From Phlebotomus papatasi (taxonomy: Eukaryota; Arthropoda; Insecta; Diptera; Psychodidae), in NCBI RefSeq assembly GCF_024763615.1, contig NC_077223.1, forward strand, positions 22,692,001 through 22,756,000: 64,000 nucleotides of DNA, written 5' to 3'. The notes under the pieces are model-generated. The model was not told where the DNA came from and made no database searches. It was given only the letters and a program-made list of their open reading frames with translations. Position numbers and translations under genes: made by a program. Shown in pieces: positions 19,300 through 32,100 of the stretch. Position 1 is the first letter of the stretch. Every line of letters starts with the position of its first letter.

Positions 19300-22200
19300 T
19301 TCTTCACTATAAAAAATTAAATTGAAAAAATTGAAAAAGGACTTGAATTCGTTTGACTTGAAACAACTACCCTGATCTGACACTATTCTGACTGGGCGAC
19401 TGTAGTAGTCGAAAAACTTTTTAAGGGCACAGCACACTTCCTTTGCACTGGTGGATGACACTGCATAAAGTTTCGTGAACTTTGTGAACCCATCTACAAC
19501 CACCAATAAGTGTTTCCTTTTTGACTGCAAGGAAGGAAGAGGACCTAGGTGGTCCACATGGAGAGTGTGGAATGGCACTGGTTCTTTTGGAATGTTATAC
19601 AACGCTTGTTGATTTCTTCGCGACGGGACCGAATAAAATAGACACTTGACGCAATTCTTCACATATGATTCTATCTTTTCTTTCATATCAGGGAACCAGT
19701 AATGAGAGCGCATTTTCTCATAACACTTCTGGAACCCAAAATGACCGATCTTCTCATGTACGTGTCGAATGAGATTTACTTCCATCTCAGCTGGTACGTA
19801 AAAGTACAATCTTCCTTGTCTATCCTTACGATAGACTTGCCCATCTTTCAGCGCATACATTTTGTGGTCGCTTTTCTCTAGTCTCAACTTCAAGTCCCTT
19901 ATCACTCCATCCCTACTCTGGGTAGCACTCAACTGAAAATCTACGTCCTCACAATCCACTGCCGCCACCGGAAAATTCCTACTCAATGCATCAACATGGT
20001 TCATCTGACTCCCACTCCGATGAATTATCTTGTAATTAAAATTCTCCAATTCTAATGCCCACCTTTGAATCCGAGGACTGTGTGTCCTATTATTCAGTGT
20101 CATGGCCAAAGACCCACAATCTGTCACGATCACAAAAGGAATACCTTTTAAGTATACTCGGAATCGCTTTAACGCATAAATTATCGCCAACGTCTCAAGT
20201 TCGTATGAATGGTACTTGGATTCAGCTGTTGATGCACTCTTTGAAAAGTAAGCTACCGGATGTAACCTCTTATCCTGTTGTCTCTGCAAAATCACTGCCC
20301 CAAAACCCAAAGAGCTAGCATCCGTATGCAATTCTGTTTCCTTTTTTGGATCATATATCGCCAACACTGGCGCAGAAACCAACTTCTCCTTCAATCTCTC
20401 ATATGCATCTCTACACTCATCACTAAACTCAAATGTCACCCCCTTTTTCAACAAATTAAGCAATGGACGCGCGATTTTTGAAAACCCCGCCACAAATTTC
20501 CTAAAGTAGGAACATAGTCCTACGAATGAATGCAACTCTTTTGCATTTTTGGGCTCTGGATACCTTTCAATAGCTTCCAAGTGGTCACTGCTGGGACGAA
20601 TCCCTTCCCCAGAAACTGAGTATCCTAAATACTCAATGGAATTGTATCCAAATTTACATTTAGATTCCTGAATCTCTAGGCCATTTTCGGCCAAACAAAT
20701 CAACAGTTTCTGCAGCGTATCTACGTGTTCCTCAAAACTCTCACTGGCTATTAAAATGTCATCCATGTATACTATTATCAACCCCTTCTCAATAAATTCT
20801 CGCAGAATTCTCACGATAAATCTTTGAAAAACACTTGGGGCATTTTTCAACCCAAAAGGCATCCTCAAAAACTCGAACTGCCCCTCTGGGGTCACAAAAG
20901 AAGTGTACTTTATTGAATCTTCTGCCACTTTAACGTGGTGAAACCCACTCTTTAAATCAATCATCGTAAAGATATTCTTTCCCCTCAAATGGTCCAAGCA
21001 ATCTTCAATCAACGGAAGGGGGTAATTATCACGAATTGTTAATGCATTTAATGCTTTGTAATCGATACACAACCTGGGCTCTCCATTCTTTTTCGTGGTT
21101 AACACAATTGGAGACGCGTAGGGAGAGTCACTCGGTCTGGCAATGCCATTATCACACCACTCTTGAATAATATTTCTCACTACCTCTCTATCCGAATATG
21201 CTAACCTTCTAGGACGCTGGAAGAATGGAACATCATTCGTCAATCTGATCTTAAGCACAAATCCCTCTGATTTCGCTTCCGCATTAAATTTCTCAAAATA
21301 ACATTTTCTGATTAGATTTTTCAGCTCTCTCTGGCAACTATTTGACAACTCTGGACAAACACTAATTTCGGGATTCACTACCCCAACAAAACCTTCACTA
21401 CTTGCACTCGGTACCTTGAAATTACACTCTTGGACAATTACTAGAATGTCCTCATCTCTACCGAAAATTTCGAACACTTCATCGAATTCAGCATTATCTT
21501 CCCCATTATCTATTTCTATCCCTAACATCCCTGAAAACGGCTCTTCATCTCTACAGGTTAATTCTTCATATTCCTCTTGGCCGCTCATATCAGTCCTCCA
21601 GTTTGAAACCCGATCAGTAGACTTTTCCACCTCTGTAGAAAACTGAAGGTCATTCCTAATCTTAGAAAGGTTTGTCACATCATGAACTGAATTTTTATCT
21701 TTAAAATTCTCAAGTGCCAATGTGCCCATGACGCACTGGAGGAGACCTGAATAATTGCCAAATTCATCGAAACAAATTCCAGAATCTTTATTAAGAGTTA
21801 ATCCAATATTAAAAGACTTCATAGCATTTCGTCCCAACAAAACTTCAAATGGCATGACTCTATCTGGGACAACAAATACTTCAATTGGTTTGTTTGAATT
21901 CATCAAAATTACTTGACAATGAATCTTTCCATAACTATAAATTTCGGCTCCACTCAGTCCTTTGTATGGAAGAACTTTAGCTTTATCATTGGAGACAAAT
22001 TTGTCCGGCACTCTAGATCTCTGGATCATACTGATTGGGCTGCCGGTGTCGAGCAAAGACATGAGATCCAATATTACCTCGCCCTCATTAGAACCAGAAT
22101 CAAATATCACACTTACCTTCTGAAAAACTTTCACGTCATAAGTCACGTCATCTGAGCTAATCCCTGCCTCGTTGGATTCCTCTGCTGCCGCTGATACTCC

Positions 22201-23406
22201 TGCTGCTCCCTTGGTCTTGTAAAGTGGGCACTGCTTAATCTGATGACCAGCCTTCTTACACTTGAAGCAGATGTCTCTCTCGCTCCTGGGCTTGGAACAT
22301 TCCGAGGAAAAATGTCCTCTCTCTGAACAGTTGTAACAGCGGATCTCCTGGGCATTTGCCGTTGATTTGACAGGCAATTTCTCAATTCTCTGCACCGCTG
22401 GAGTTGCACTCATCAACTGTCTCTCGTATCTGCGCAGATTCCTTTTCAAATCATCAATTGTGTTGCACCCTGCGAGGATTGAGATATTCGTGGACTTGTC
22501 CTGAAGCCCCTCAAGAATTGCGCAGATCACATCCTCCTCAGGTATTGGATAGCCTGACACCAAGGCCTGCATCGCCAAGACATACTGGTGACAAGTCTCA
22601 TTTGATGTCTTCTTGCGTGTTCTCATCTTATCCAATATCTCTCGCACTGTCAATTCCTGGCCAAATTCATCCCTCAGTGCTTCCCGCAGTTCCGCCCAGG
22701 TTTTGAATCTTCCACTACGAATTAGATCCCTTGCTGGTCCACTCTTGATAAGGCGTCGAGCAAATACAAGACGGGATCTGTCAGATACGGCAAAATCATC
22801 ACAAATTGCCTCGAAATCTTCTATCCACTGCTGCACTCTGAAGCCATCATCGCCTGTGAAAGCCTCTACTGCATTCTCAATGTCTTGGAATGTACATTTG
22901 ACTCCAATATCCTGTTTTGGAACACTCAATTCACTCAATAATTTCACTAGTGTTGTACGAATCGCGCCTTCATTGATGGTAGCTTGTTGTTTTTCATCAT
23001 CAACTGGTTTTTCTAGAAGATTCGGGGTCGAACTCTCAATGGAATTTTCCATTTGCAATGTTGGCGTCACTCGCTCTTTAACGGCCAATTTGAATTTGGC
23101 AGCCGCCGCTGCTTGCTCATCCACAGAATTTTCCTCATCGGAGCTCACTGCAAAATTTATAGGAATTTCTCGTGCTTTCCATGGGGCGCTCACTCCGGAA
23201 TCTTTTGCATCTTGATTTTTCCCCTTGTTCACTGCAGACTCTCCCGCGTGTGATGGCGTCACTCCAATGACCCTCTCAAAAAGCGCTCGAATTTGCATGG
23301 GAGATACTGTGGAGGGCAGATTCTCTCCTATGTCCATCAAGGCTTGTCTCATCTCCTCCACTGTGGGCCTACTGTACCCCACACCTGAAGCTGTAGACCT
23401 CCTCAT
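19267..23406 (-). pseudogene. Gag-Pol polyprotein of the Ty3/gypsy element, missing the end of integrase
   Basis: One open frame on the minus strand; the first ATG is at 23406, five codons before the LTR ends. Order: Gag with two CCHC knuckles near residues 360-400 (CYNCSERGHF, CFKCKKAGHQ), protease with LLDTGSP near 455, reverse transcriptase with YMDD near 885, RNase H (HTDASSLGFG), integrase with an HHCC zinc finger from about 1225 and two of three catalytic acids (HVDHLGP, VSDQGS). The third acid (Glu) is lost. The last 20 or so residues are read from flanking DNA and the MITE end, so the stop at 19267 is not native. Gag and Pol are fused without a frameshift. Confidence 0.9.
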
Positions 23407-23602
23407 TTTCACTCGATTCACTCAAAAAAAAACGCTCAATACTTTGGACTCTCTACTTTATTACGTGTTAACGTGTCCACGTCCACTCTCGTTCTGTCGC
23501 CGTCCGTTGGTTCGTCAGTCCTCGTCCGTCGTGGAGCGCCGTCTCGCGGAACTCCGTCAAATCGTCAGTTTAAATGTCATGTCGGTTGGGGTCAGGTCTA
23601 CA
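19298..23602 (-). mobile_element. Ty3/gypsy LTR retrotransposon, 3'-truncated
   Basis: The 5' LTR is 23602-23392 on the minus strand (TGTAGAC..GTCTACA, 211 bp), matched by the solo LTR at 15246. The coding frame follows without an obvious tRNA primer site. The element stops inside integrase near 19340, where unrelated AT-rich DNA and then MITE copy 1 begin, so the 3' LTR is absent. It cannot be an intact element. Confidence 0.9.
23392..23602 (-). repeat. 5' LTR of the gypsy element
   Basis: 211 bp, perfect 7-bp terminal inverted repeat TGTAGAC/GTCTACA. It carries AATAAA (minus strand, 23462-23457) and the ATG of Gag-Pol at 23406. Confidence 0.85.
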
Positions 23603-23619
23603 AATGCCATATCGGCTTT

Positions 23620-23960
23620 GAATTCGTCCAGTAAATGAATGCATGGTATTGCCTATGATGCATATTGGCAAAAAAGTGAACCGCCTAAACAATAGAGGCT
23701 GGTACGAGAACGAGTTTCGGCTTGAAAGTGGTACTTCAGTCGATACAAATATTCACTGTCACTGATCCCAAACACACACCGAGAAGGGATGCTGTGATAT
23801 AGTAACGGCACTGATAGCCCACAGAGCTGTGATATAGAGCGGCTATCCGTATCGGGGGATAAGATAGTATAGGAGTGGGGAAGCATAAGGGGCCCAATTG
23901 GTGGCCTGGATGCATCGGAATATCCGAAATGGAGAACTGACCCCTGACAAAATCTTATCT
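23620..23960 (+). mobile_element. SINE, copy 1 (tRNA head missing)
   Basis: It matches 61728-62060 of the full SINE from AATTCGTCCAGT to ACAAAATCTTA. The tRNA-like head is absent, and the gypsy LTR ends 18 bp upstream. It includes TGTGATATAG..CGG and AAGGGGCCCAATTGGTGGCC-like blocks. Confidence 0.75.
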
Positions 23961-24733
23961 TATGATTAAAGTATTTGAATTCAAATTTAATAATATTTCT
24001 TTATTTTATTTCTTAATAAAAAAGGGAGAAAAAGATAATCTACAAGACCCTAAGACTGTTAGGCGAAGAAAAAATTAAACTGGTCTCCCAGGGTTGCAGT
24101 TATTTGCCTTATCGTTACACTTTTACAGCCCACGAGCATATTAAGTTTCTAAAGAGCAGCGTAAAGAGCAAGAACTATGCGAACTAATTTAAAAATTAGC
24201 TAGAGGTGTCTGGAGCTGCCATTGAAATAATTTTAGTCAAAAGTAAGCCAATAAAAAGGTTTTGGAAAGGCTTGAGTATGGATGATAAGGGAATTCGTTC
24301 ATGGCGATGCTGTGATTCTTAAACAAAACAATATCTGGAATTTGAGTATTATGGAATCCGAAAGCTCTGTAAAACTAAACGAAAGACCAAGAATTGAAAA
24401 ACTAAATGGAAGATCCCTGCTACTTACTTCCTAACAACTGGAATAACAGCACAAGCGAGAGCACATTTTTTTAATATATAGTACATAGTACTCTCTGTAA
24501 AATACAATGGGCCAACTGGACCAACTCATTCTGAGCAATATTTCAGGAGATAACAGAAAAGATTTAATTTGTTTTAAATAATTATTTAAATTAAATATAA
24601 TGTCTGAAGAAAAACAGAGGTTTTTCTTTACTTTTTTTCAAGAGTTTCATTTTTCTTTGCTTTGCATTAGCAATACGACAAGGTATCGGATCAGAGATAC
24701 GACAGCATGAAGAGTCTGAAGAAAAACTATTTA
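23961..24733. other. No gene seen
   Basis: AT-rich spacer between the SINE fragment and a MITE. No exon, repeat partner or long open frame was found. Confidence 0.5.
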
Positions 24734-25071
24734 CAGTAGACTCTCTCAAATTCGGGCATATGGGACCGAAATGTCAGCCGAATTAGACAGAAATTCGGGC
24801 GACAAAGTTTTTGAAATGCAACGATTTTTTATTCATATGCATATAGATATTGAGTTTACACACTCATATATAACGTAAATTGCATGAAAATCCCTCAATA
24901 ATGCAAAATCACATCAAAACTAAGACAAACCATGCCAAATTTGAGCATATTTGATACATTTGAATCAATCAAACTTGAAAAACGACAACAAACTTTTTTC
25001 AAATGTAACCGCTGCTCGAATTAAAAAGTAGCCCAATCTTAAAAGAGCCGAATTTGCGAGAGTCTACTGTA
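24732..25071. mobile_element. MITE family I, copy 2
   Basis: Body 24734-25069 inside TA, same orientation as copy 1 and very similar to it. Confidence 0.85.
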
Positions 25072-25264
25072 TATTGTTTTATTCGCCTGAGCTTTAACGC
25101 ATCAAGAAACTTTGGTTTTTTACCTTTCAAAAAGTTTTTCTTTCTGAATTGGTTCCATATAAATATTTCCAAATGATGTTAGAATGTAAAAAAAATGTTA
25201 GAATAAAAATGACAAAGGATCAACTGGAGGTATTGAATTCTTTGGTGTAGGCGATTTTCATCCA

Positions 25265-25498
25265 TACAGTACTCTCTCTCAATCGGGAATATGGGGCAAA
25301 ATGTCATCCGGTTTATCGATAGATTTCGGCGTCAAAACCTTTGTAAATTCCACAAAAAGCGCTCAATTATAAAGAATCATGATAAAATAGGAAGAACTAC
25401 AGCGAATTTGAGCAAATTAGCTTCATAATTAAACGTGAAAATTGTCAACAAAATTTTTCACCCGATTGAAAAAGAGCCGATTGAGTGAGATTTTACTA
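25265..25498. mobile_element. MITE family I, old diverged copy
   Basis: It begins CAGTACTCTCTCTCAATCGG and keeps blocks such as GGGCAAAATGTCATCCG and AAAAAGAGCCGATTGAG in the right order, with many changes and deletions. Confidence 0.55.
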
Positions 25499-25642
25499 AT
25501 ATTGATTGCGAGTATTGATGAAATTTTTTCCTACGTGTGTATAGACAGCTTTACGTAAGTCAATAAATTTATGATTTCATGCTGATAAAATAAGGCTGAT
25601 AATGTAAGTAAAATAAAGTCCGGGGAATCCCAGAAAAGTATT

Positions 25643-25943
25643 TACAGTAGAGTCTCGCTAGGCCATCGCTCTATAGTGCACTATAGTCCATGGCATTTTT
25701 TAATGTTATCAACGACTTTTAGTATTGAAATTGCTCGACGGCTTCCACTTTCTTTGCGATTGTGGTACTTGTCCTCGCTCTCTTCATTATAGATCACAAT
25801 TATCACAACTACTCAATAAAGTTTGCCAAACATAATAGTTATGACAACATTGAATGTCGCATACTAAAAAACATAACCTCAGTGATTTGAAATCAACGGT
25901 CAATATGTTGTGGACTATAGAAGTGCCACGAGACTCTACTGTA
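25643..25943. mobile_element. Pogo-like MITE family J
   Basis: Body 25645-25941, ends CAGTAGAGTCTCG and the inverse CGAGACTCTACTG, inside TA. It also has inner inverted CTATAGTCCA/TGGACTATAG-like blocks. It shares end style but not body with family I. Confidence 0.7.
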
Positions 25944-26086
25944 TTTGTAATCCTCAACACCAGACAGCGCTACTTTCTACGTGAAAACTCAGTGTGTCAA
26001 AAAATATTGCGACATTTTACATAAATTTTCACATCCGTGATTAAAAGCGATTTAACTAATAAATTTGTGAGATTTTTCATAAAAAA

Positions 26087-26117
26087 ATGGATAATCCAGA
26101 TAAAAAGAAGAGGAATC
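26087..26117 (+). CDS. AGO2: AGO2 exon 1 (start codon, ten codons)
   Basis: ATG at 26087 begins MDNPDKKKRN. A strong donor GTAAGT sits at 26118. The downstream 108 bp are also open in frame, so a form that keeps this stretch would add 36 residues. I prefer splicing because the added residues (starting KYFVEFKLYN) look unlike any Argonaute N-terminus, and the joined product reads RGKKAGG, a basic GK-rich start typical of insect AGO2. Confidence 0.7.
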
Positions 26118-29100
26118 GTAAGTATTTTGTTGAATTTAAGCTTTACAATCTTGAAAATAAAGTGAAAAGGCACTGGGAAAGGAAGTTTGCAGATTTGAGG
26201 GATACACCTTTTTCTTTATTCAAAGGTCGAGGCAAGAAGGCTGGTGGAGATTCGAGAGAAGAGCCTCAAGCTCCAGCACCAGGTGCAAGTCAGCAGAGAA
26301 AAGATCCACCAAAGCCTGCTGAGGAGAGGAAACCAATGGAACAATTAGAGAAGAAACTCCAGAAATCCCTTCAGATAAAAGAAGGTGATCAAAAGGATTC
26401 TGGGGGCTCTCAGCAGACCAGCGAGCCTAAAAAGGCATGGAAAAGAAAAGATTTAAAAAAGCAAAAACAAGAAGAAGCACAGGAAAGCCAAGGAGTTGGT
26501 ACTTCTGGACCTATGAGCGTACCTGGAGGTCCTCAACCAAGTCAGCTTCCACAGCAATTTGGCCCGTCCCAGCAATCCTGGCCTCAGGAGGTACAACCGC
26601 AAATGAGACAGCCTCAGCAGATGCAACGATCAGAGACTCCACAGAGTGTGAGTTCTCAAGGTGATCAACAATGGGGGCAACGTAAGCAAAAACCTCAATA
26701 TCCTAAAGGGCAGCAGAAGATGCAACAGCAATCATATACACCTCAAAGTGCTCGTGATTCTCCAAAACCGAGGCCTCCATCTAAGGCTGAATTTAAGAGT
26801 GCTCCAGTGACTGAGAGGCGTGAATACTCTCCTGCACCAGAGGTTGCACTGTGCCCATACAAAGGTCCTGGCACAGCGGGAAAACGTGTGAAGTGTGACA
26901 CAAACTATGTCGCATTGAACCTGCAGAATCTCGTCGATGTGGCCTATCATTATGACATAGCCATCGATCCGGATCGCCCAAAAAAGCTTCTTCGGAATGT
27001 TTTTGAAGCCTTCCGGGTGAAGCACTTTCCGCGCATGACAATGGCATATGATGGCAATAAGCTTGCCTATTCAGTTGGTCAGCTGACCCTGCCTCCTGGT
27101 GGACTTTCCGATGAGATTACAATTGATGATGTGGCCATGTCCAGGAAGAAGACTTACAAAGTGTCAATCCAGGAGACTGTGGATAATCAAGTTCACATGA
27201 TTTTGCTGAAATCGTAAGTTACTTCTTAATACCATATTTTTTTTCTTCAATTTTAGCATCTCAAGAAATGTTCTCAAACGAATTCATTGATTATGAGGTT
27301 CAAAAGATCCAATTATTTTAATTCATATAAACCGTGATAACAGAGTTGGTAGAATAAGGGTGGGCAAACATATCTCCTCTCAAGAAAATAAAATAAATGA
27401 TAAAACCAGTGAAAAAACGGAAAAAACCCAGATACGCTTATGTTAGCTAAGATTTTCTTTATAGACCCCGGCGCGTGCCGACTTTTAGCCGTTTTTAGCG
27501 CGCTGTCGAACTTTTTTCTTAGCCGCCTAAAAATTTTTCAGGCGCGCCGCCGAGTATGCCGCCGAGCACGCCGCCAAGCACGCCGGCAAGATTAATTCGG
27601 CGCAGCGCCATTTGGCGCCACACTGAAACTTTAGTTTTTAATATAAATTTTTGTGTTGTTCGCTTTAAATTTTTTTTTCGAGTAGGAGACTGGCGTTACA
27701 ATTTACCTAAAACGATAGTCCAGCCCAGCGATCGTCGGATGGGTGAGTTCAACCAAGAATTAATAAACTCTCGTTCTTAGAGCATGGAAAATCGCTCGAA
27801 TTGCTTGTCAGATGGTTGGAAAAAGTATTAATACAAACAGTAATATATTACTGATTCTGATTGTATTACAGTAGACTCTCGCAAATTCGGCTCTTTTAAG
27901 ATCGGGCTTAAGTTTTATTTAGTTGGCTGAATGCTCATTTTTCGTTTGAATCTCAATATCGAGGTTAAAAAATAATCTGAGAGAAAAGTTGTACATTGAC
28001 AAAAATGTAGCTGATTAAATTCTCTATCAAACCCACAAAACATATTGTTAGGGCCTTGACAGACCTGAGGATTAGCCGAGAGACGGCTTAGCGTAATTAT
28101 ATTCGAAACAATGGTTAGACTTAATTTCCATAATTTTCCACTAAGTAGTCTCTCGACTTAAGTCGTAAGTGTGTCTAGGGCATTAGGGACAGTCCTAGTT
28201 TTCGAGATATTTTTGATCAAAGCTGCTAAAAAGTTCGATTTTTCCATGTTTTCTGACATATTTGAGACTACAGCGCCCCTGGCGTCAGTTGTACGAACTT
28301 CATCTGTTCAGAGGATTTATTGGACATGTAAAGGACAACAAATTGTTCCATAGTGAGAAATAAATCAGTTCAGCAGAATCGGAGATATAGGCACCCAAAT
28401 ATAAAAAAAACAGCAAAAACGGTTTTTCCTAAATAACGTATGGCCAGTGAAATCTGCACAAAGTTAAAGCACAATTTTCTAATATTTTTATATAGTTTTA
28501 TTTTAACCTTTTTACATGTTTTGGAAGGTATAGGGGAAATGCTCATAATTTTGTCCAGTTTCTTATTTTGGACACTTTGAGGATAACATTGGACACTAAA
28601 AATAAATTGATTAAAATGATGGATTTTTATTCCAATATTTGATGAATAATGAATTCTATCTAAATATTTGTTTTTTTTGGAAGATTTTAACACTAAATAC
28701 GTTAAAATTTGAATATGATTTGAGTTGAAATTGCTTTGTTGAAAATTCAGTGTGAGCAATTGCTTACGAGAAATATGACAGAACCTTGTGGCTTACTTCA
28801 GTCTTATTTAGTTTTGGTGAAGTACTAACAAAGTTTGTTCGCTGTTTTTGAGTGATATTATTGAATATTCATTGAATATTGTGTTGATTCACGTTACTGA
28901 TGATTTGTACATTTGACCTGAAGTGAGATTTGCCTTGTGAATTATATTTTTCGTGTGAAAAATGGGAAATTTTTTAAGACATTCACCAGTGAGGTGATGA
29001 TTCTTATTTTGGACAGGTGTTTTTCTCACGAAATTTCGTGAAGTTTTAGCTTTTGTGATGACTAGGTTGGACAAATGCCTGGAGAAACAAAGGAGCATCA

Positions 29101-32100
29101 TCTCTACGAAAGAGATGTAGCGAGAAATGCCTTGAAAGGCTCCCGGAAAAGTCAGGGAATGAGCGAATCCGCACGTACTTGGAGTATCGAAGTCAACTCA
29201 CTTTAATGAATGATACGGAAAGTTTCCGGGCTTCTGTGACATTCTACGTTTCCCTTACATGAACAGGAAGAGGACTTGGTAAGATTGGTTCATGAAATGA
29301 AGAACAATGGGCATCCTATTGAGGCGGATTAGCTGTCCAAATTTACAGCCAAGTTGGACAAATTAATAAACAAGTTACCCAAAATAAGAGCCAAGGTCAC
29401 CTCTACTTATCAATTCATTTTTAAACGTATTAAAACTAATTTTAATAAAAATAAGACGATAAATAGCTTGCTAAGTTTCTAAACAACCCTTCTGAAAAGA
29501 GAGTAACAAGAAATGTCAATTAGTATAGAAAATATCGCACTTCAAACTTGGAACTTCGATGCTTATATGCAGACTGTCCAAAATTATAAGCACTTCCCCT
29601 ATGTATGAACTTATTTCAGGAAAAAATCTGGTCCGATCCGATGAGCTTTCCGGCACATTCGGGGAACTTGCACCATTGATGTCGAAAATGTGGATGTTGG
29701 CATCTTCTTCAACTCTTGTTTTTATTTTTTCCATCAGCGTGATTTCGGTTTTGGGTCGAAAGTTTCGGGCATACACCTTTCGCTTAAGATTAACCCAAAA
29801 TGTTTCAATAGGACTCAATTGGGGAACGTTAGGGGGGTTTTCTTCCTTCTTGACAACAGGTATGCCAAGTTCCTCCAATGCGTTCATTGTCTTCCTTGAG
29901 TAATGGCTGGGTGCTAGGTCTGGCCAGAAGATCACATTGTCCCTTCGATGATACTTATTGATGAAAGCTTCCAGCTTAGGCAAGCAATCTCTGATATAGA
30001 CGTCAGAATTTTGCGTTAGACTCTTTGTGAGGAACGCGGGCTCAGACATTTCAGCAGGACTGATTGCAAGCCACAAAGGACCTTTTTCGGGTACTTAGTA
30101 TGCTCAACGTACTTATCTTTCTTGTCTACATTGTCGTCACGTACATAATAATACTGCCCCTGCCACTTATTACCATCCATGGTGAAATAGAACTCATCGT
30201 CCATGACACAAACAATGTCGTTCTGAGCGTGAAAAACATTTTGGATCAAAAGAGACAAACGAATTTTCTGAGTCTTTTCCTGAGTTTCTGAGACAGCTGG
30301 CTTCGGTTTTCTGGTTCTCCTCTTGATTCCCATAGACTCCAGATACTTTTTCACCGTTGTTTTGCTACATTCAAGTTTGTTACCAAGCTCACGGTACGAC
30401 TTTGCAACTTTATTGGATGTCAACTTTGCAAGTCGAGCCCGCATCTTCGATTGACTAAGGGTGCTAAAATTTCCAGATCCCTTAGTTCGTGTAGTGATTT
30501 TTCGCTTCCCAGAGTTCGACAGAATGCTATAAATACTCCTTCGCGATATTCCCATAGTCACAAAATGTTTCACGACTTCAGACTTCTTCAAGGTAGGATG
30601 ATTGTCCTGAAAATTACAAACAAACTTTCGTCTATATTCTTCAATATTATTTGTGGGTGCCATGTTTCCTAACTAAATTAAATTAAGAACACATCTGACA
30701 ACAGGGTAAAGTGGTATAAAAGTGACTACAGTAGACTCTCGCAAATTCGGCTCTTTTAAGATCGGGCTACTTTTTAATTCGGGCAGCGGTTAAATTTGAA
30801 AAAAGTTTGTTGTCATTTTTCAAGTTTGATTATGATTACCAAATGAATCAAATATGCTCAAATTTGGCATGGTTTGTCTTAGTTTTGATGTGATTTTGCA
30901 TTATTAAGGGATTTTCATGCAATTTACATTATATATGAGTGTGTAAACTCAATATCTATATGCACATGAATAAAAAATCGTTGCATTTCAAAAACTTTGT
31001 CGCCCGAAATTCTGTCTAATTCGGCTGACATTTCGGTCCCATATGCCCGAATTTGAGAGAGTCTACTCTGTAGTATACATTTTTTTTTAAGCCTTCAAAC
31101 TTTTGTGCAGATTTCACTGGCCATACGTTACCAGGCGCAAAACGTTTTCTAGCAATAGAAAAAATAGCATGAGAACCCAGGGACAAAATCATCGTTGCAT
31201 AGTGTTTATAGTATCACAATAGCTGTGATTTTTATAGAACCTTAGCTCAATGAGTGTTTAAAAGTCTCATATAGAAAGAGAACAAATTCAACTTTTACGG
31301 CTAATTAATTTAAAAATTCCTGAACTTTATAATGATTTTTATATTTTACAATAATTTATTGATAAATTTTTAGGGGGCAAGCTTTCAGAAATGAGCCCGA
31401 TAGGGGTAAAGTGATAAGGGCTCTTCAGTGTTTAGAAATTGTCATGCGAATGGCTGCTGTTGGTGGCATTCATGTTGGTAGACAATACTATTGGAAACCT
31501 GATCACAGACTAACTTTGGATAATGTAATGGACCTTTGGACAGGAATTTATCATAGTGCTGTCTTTGGCAGCAAACCCCTTGTCAATGTTGACGTTACAA
31601 GTAAGGGTTTTCCAACTGAGATGCCAGTTTTGGATGTTATGTTTGAGCATAGAATTGACTTGAATAGACCCGATATGAGATACTTCCAAAGCGTCAAAGC
31701 TCATCTTAATGGATTGAGTGTGTCTTACGCACCGATTGGACAGGAAGGCTCTCGCAGAGTGTACAAGTTTTGGGATTTTAAAGATGCAGCCAATAGGCAG
31801 AGATTTACACTAGATGGAAAGTCCATGACAGTTGAACAGTACTATGCAGAGAAGAGGATTAGATTGAAATATCCGAACTTACCGGTGCTTCATGTTGGTC
31901 CGAAGGACAAAAATATCTACTTACCAGCAGAATTTTGTATAATTCCTGGTGGTCAGGCAGTAATGAAGAAGTACACAGACAATCAGACGCGTAGCATGAT
32001 AAAGCATACAGCAACATCAACAGATGAGCGCAAGAGGCGAATTTTGGAAGTTCTCAAGAAAGTTAACTTCAATCAGAGTGAAGTTGTAAAGGGCTTTGGA

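Noticed and set aside
22404..23638. Forward-strand frames of 100-200 aa
   Set aside because: They are antisense shadows of the gypsy Gag region and its LTR.
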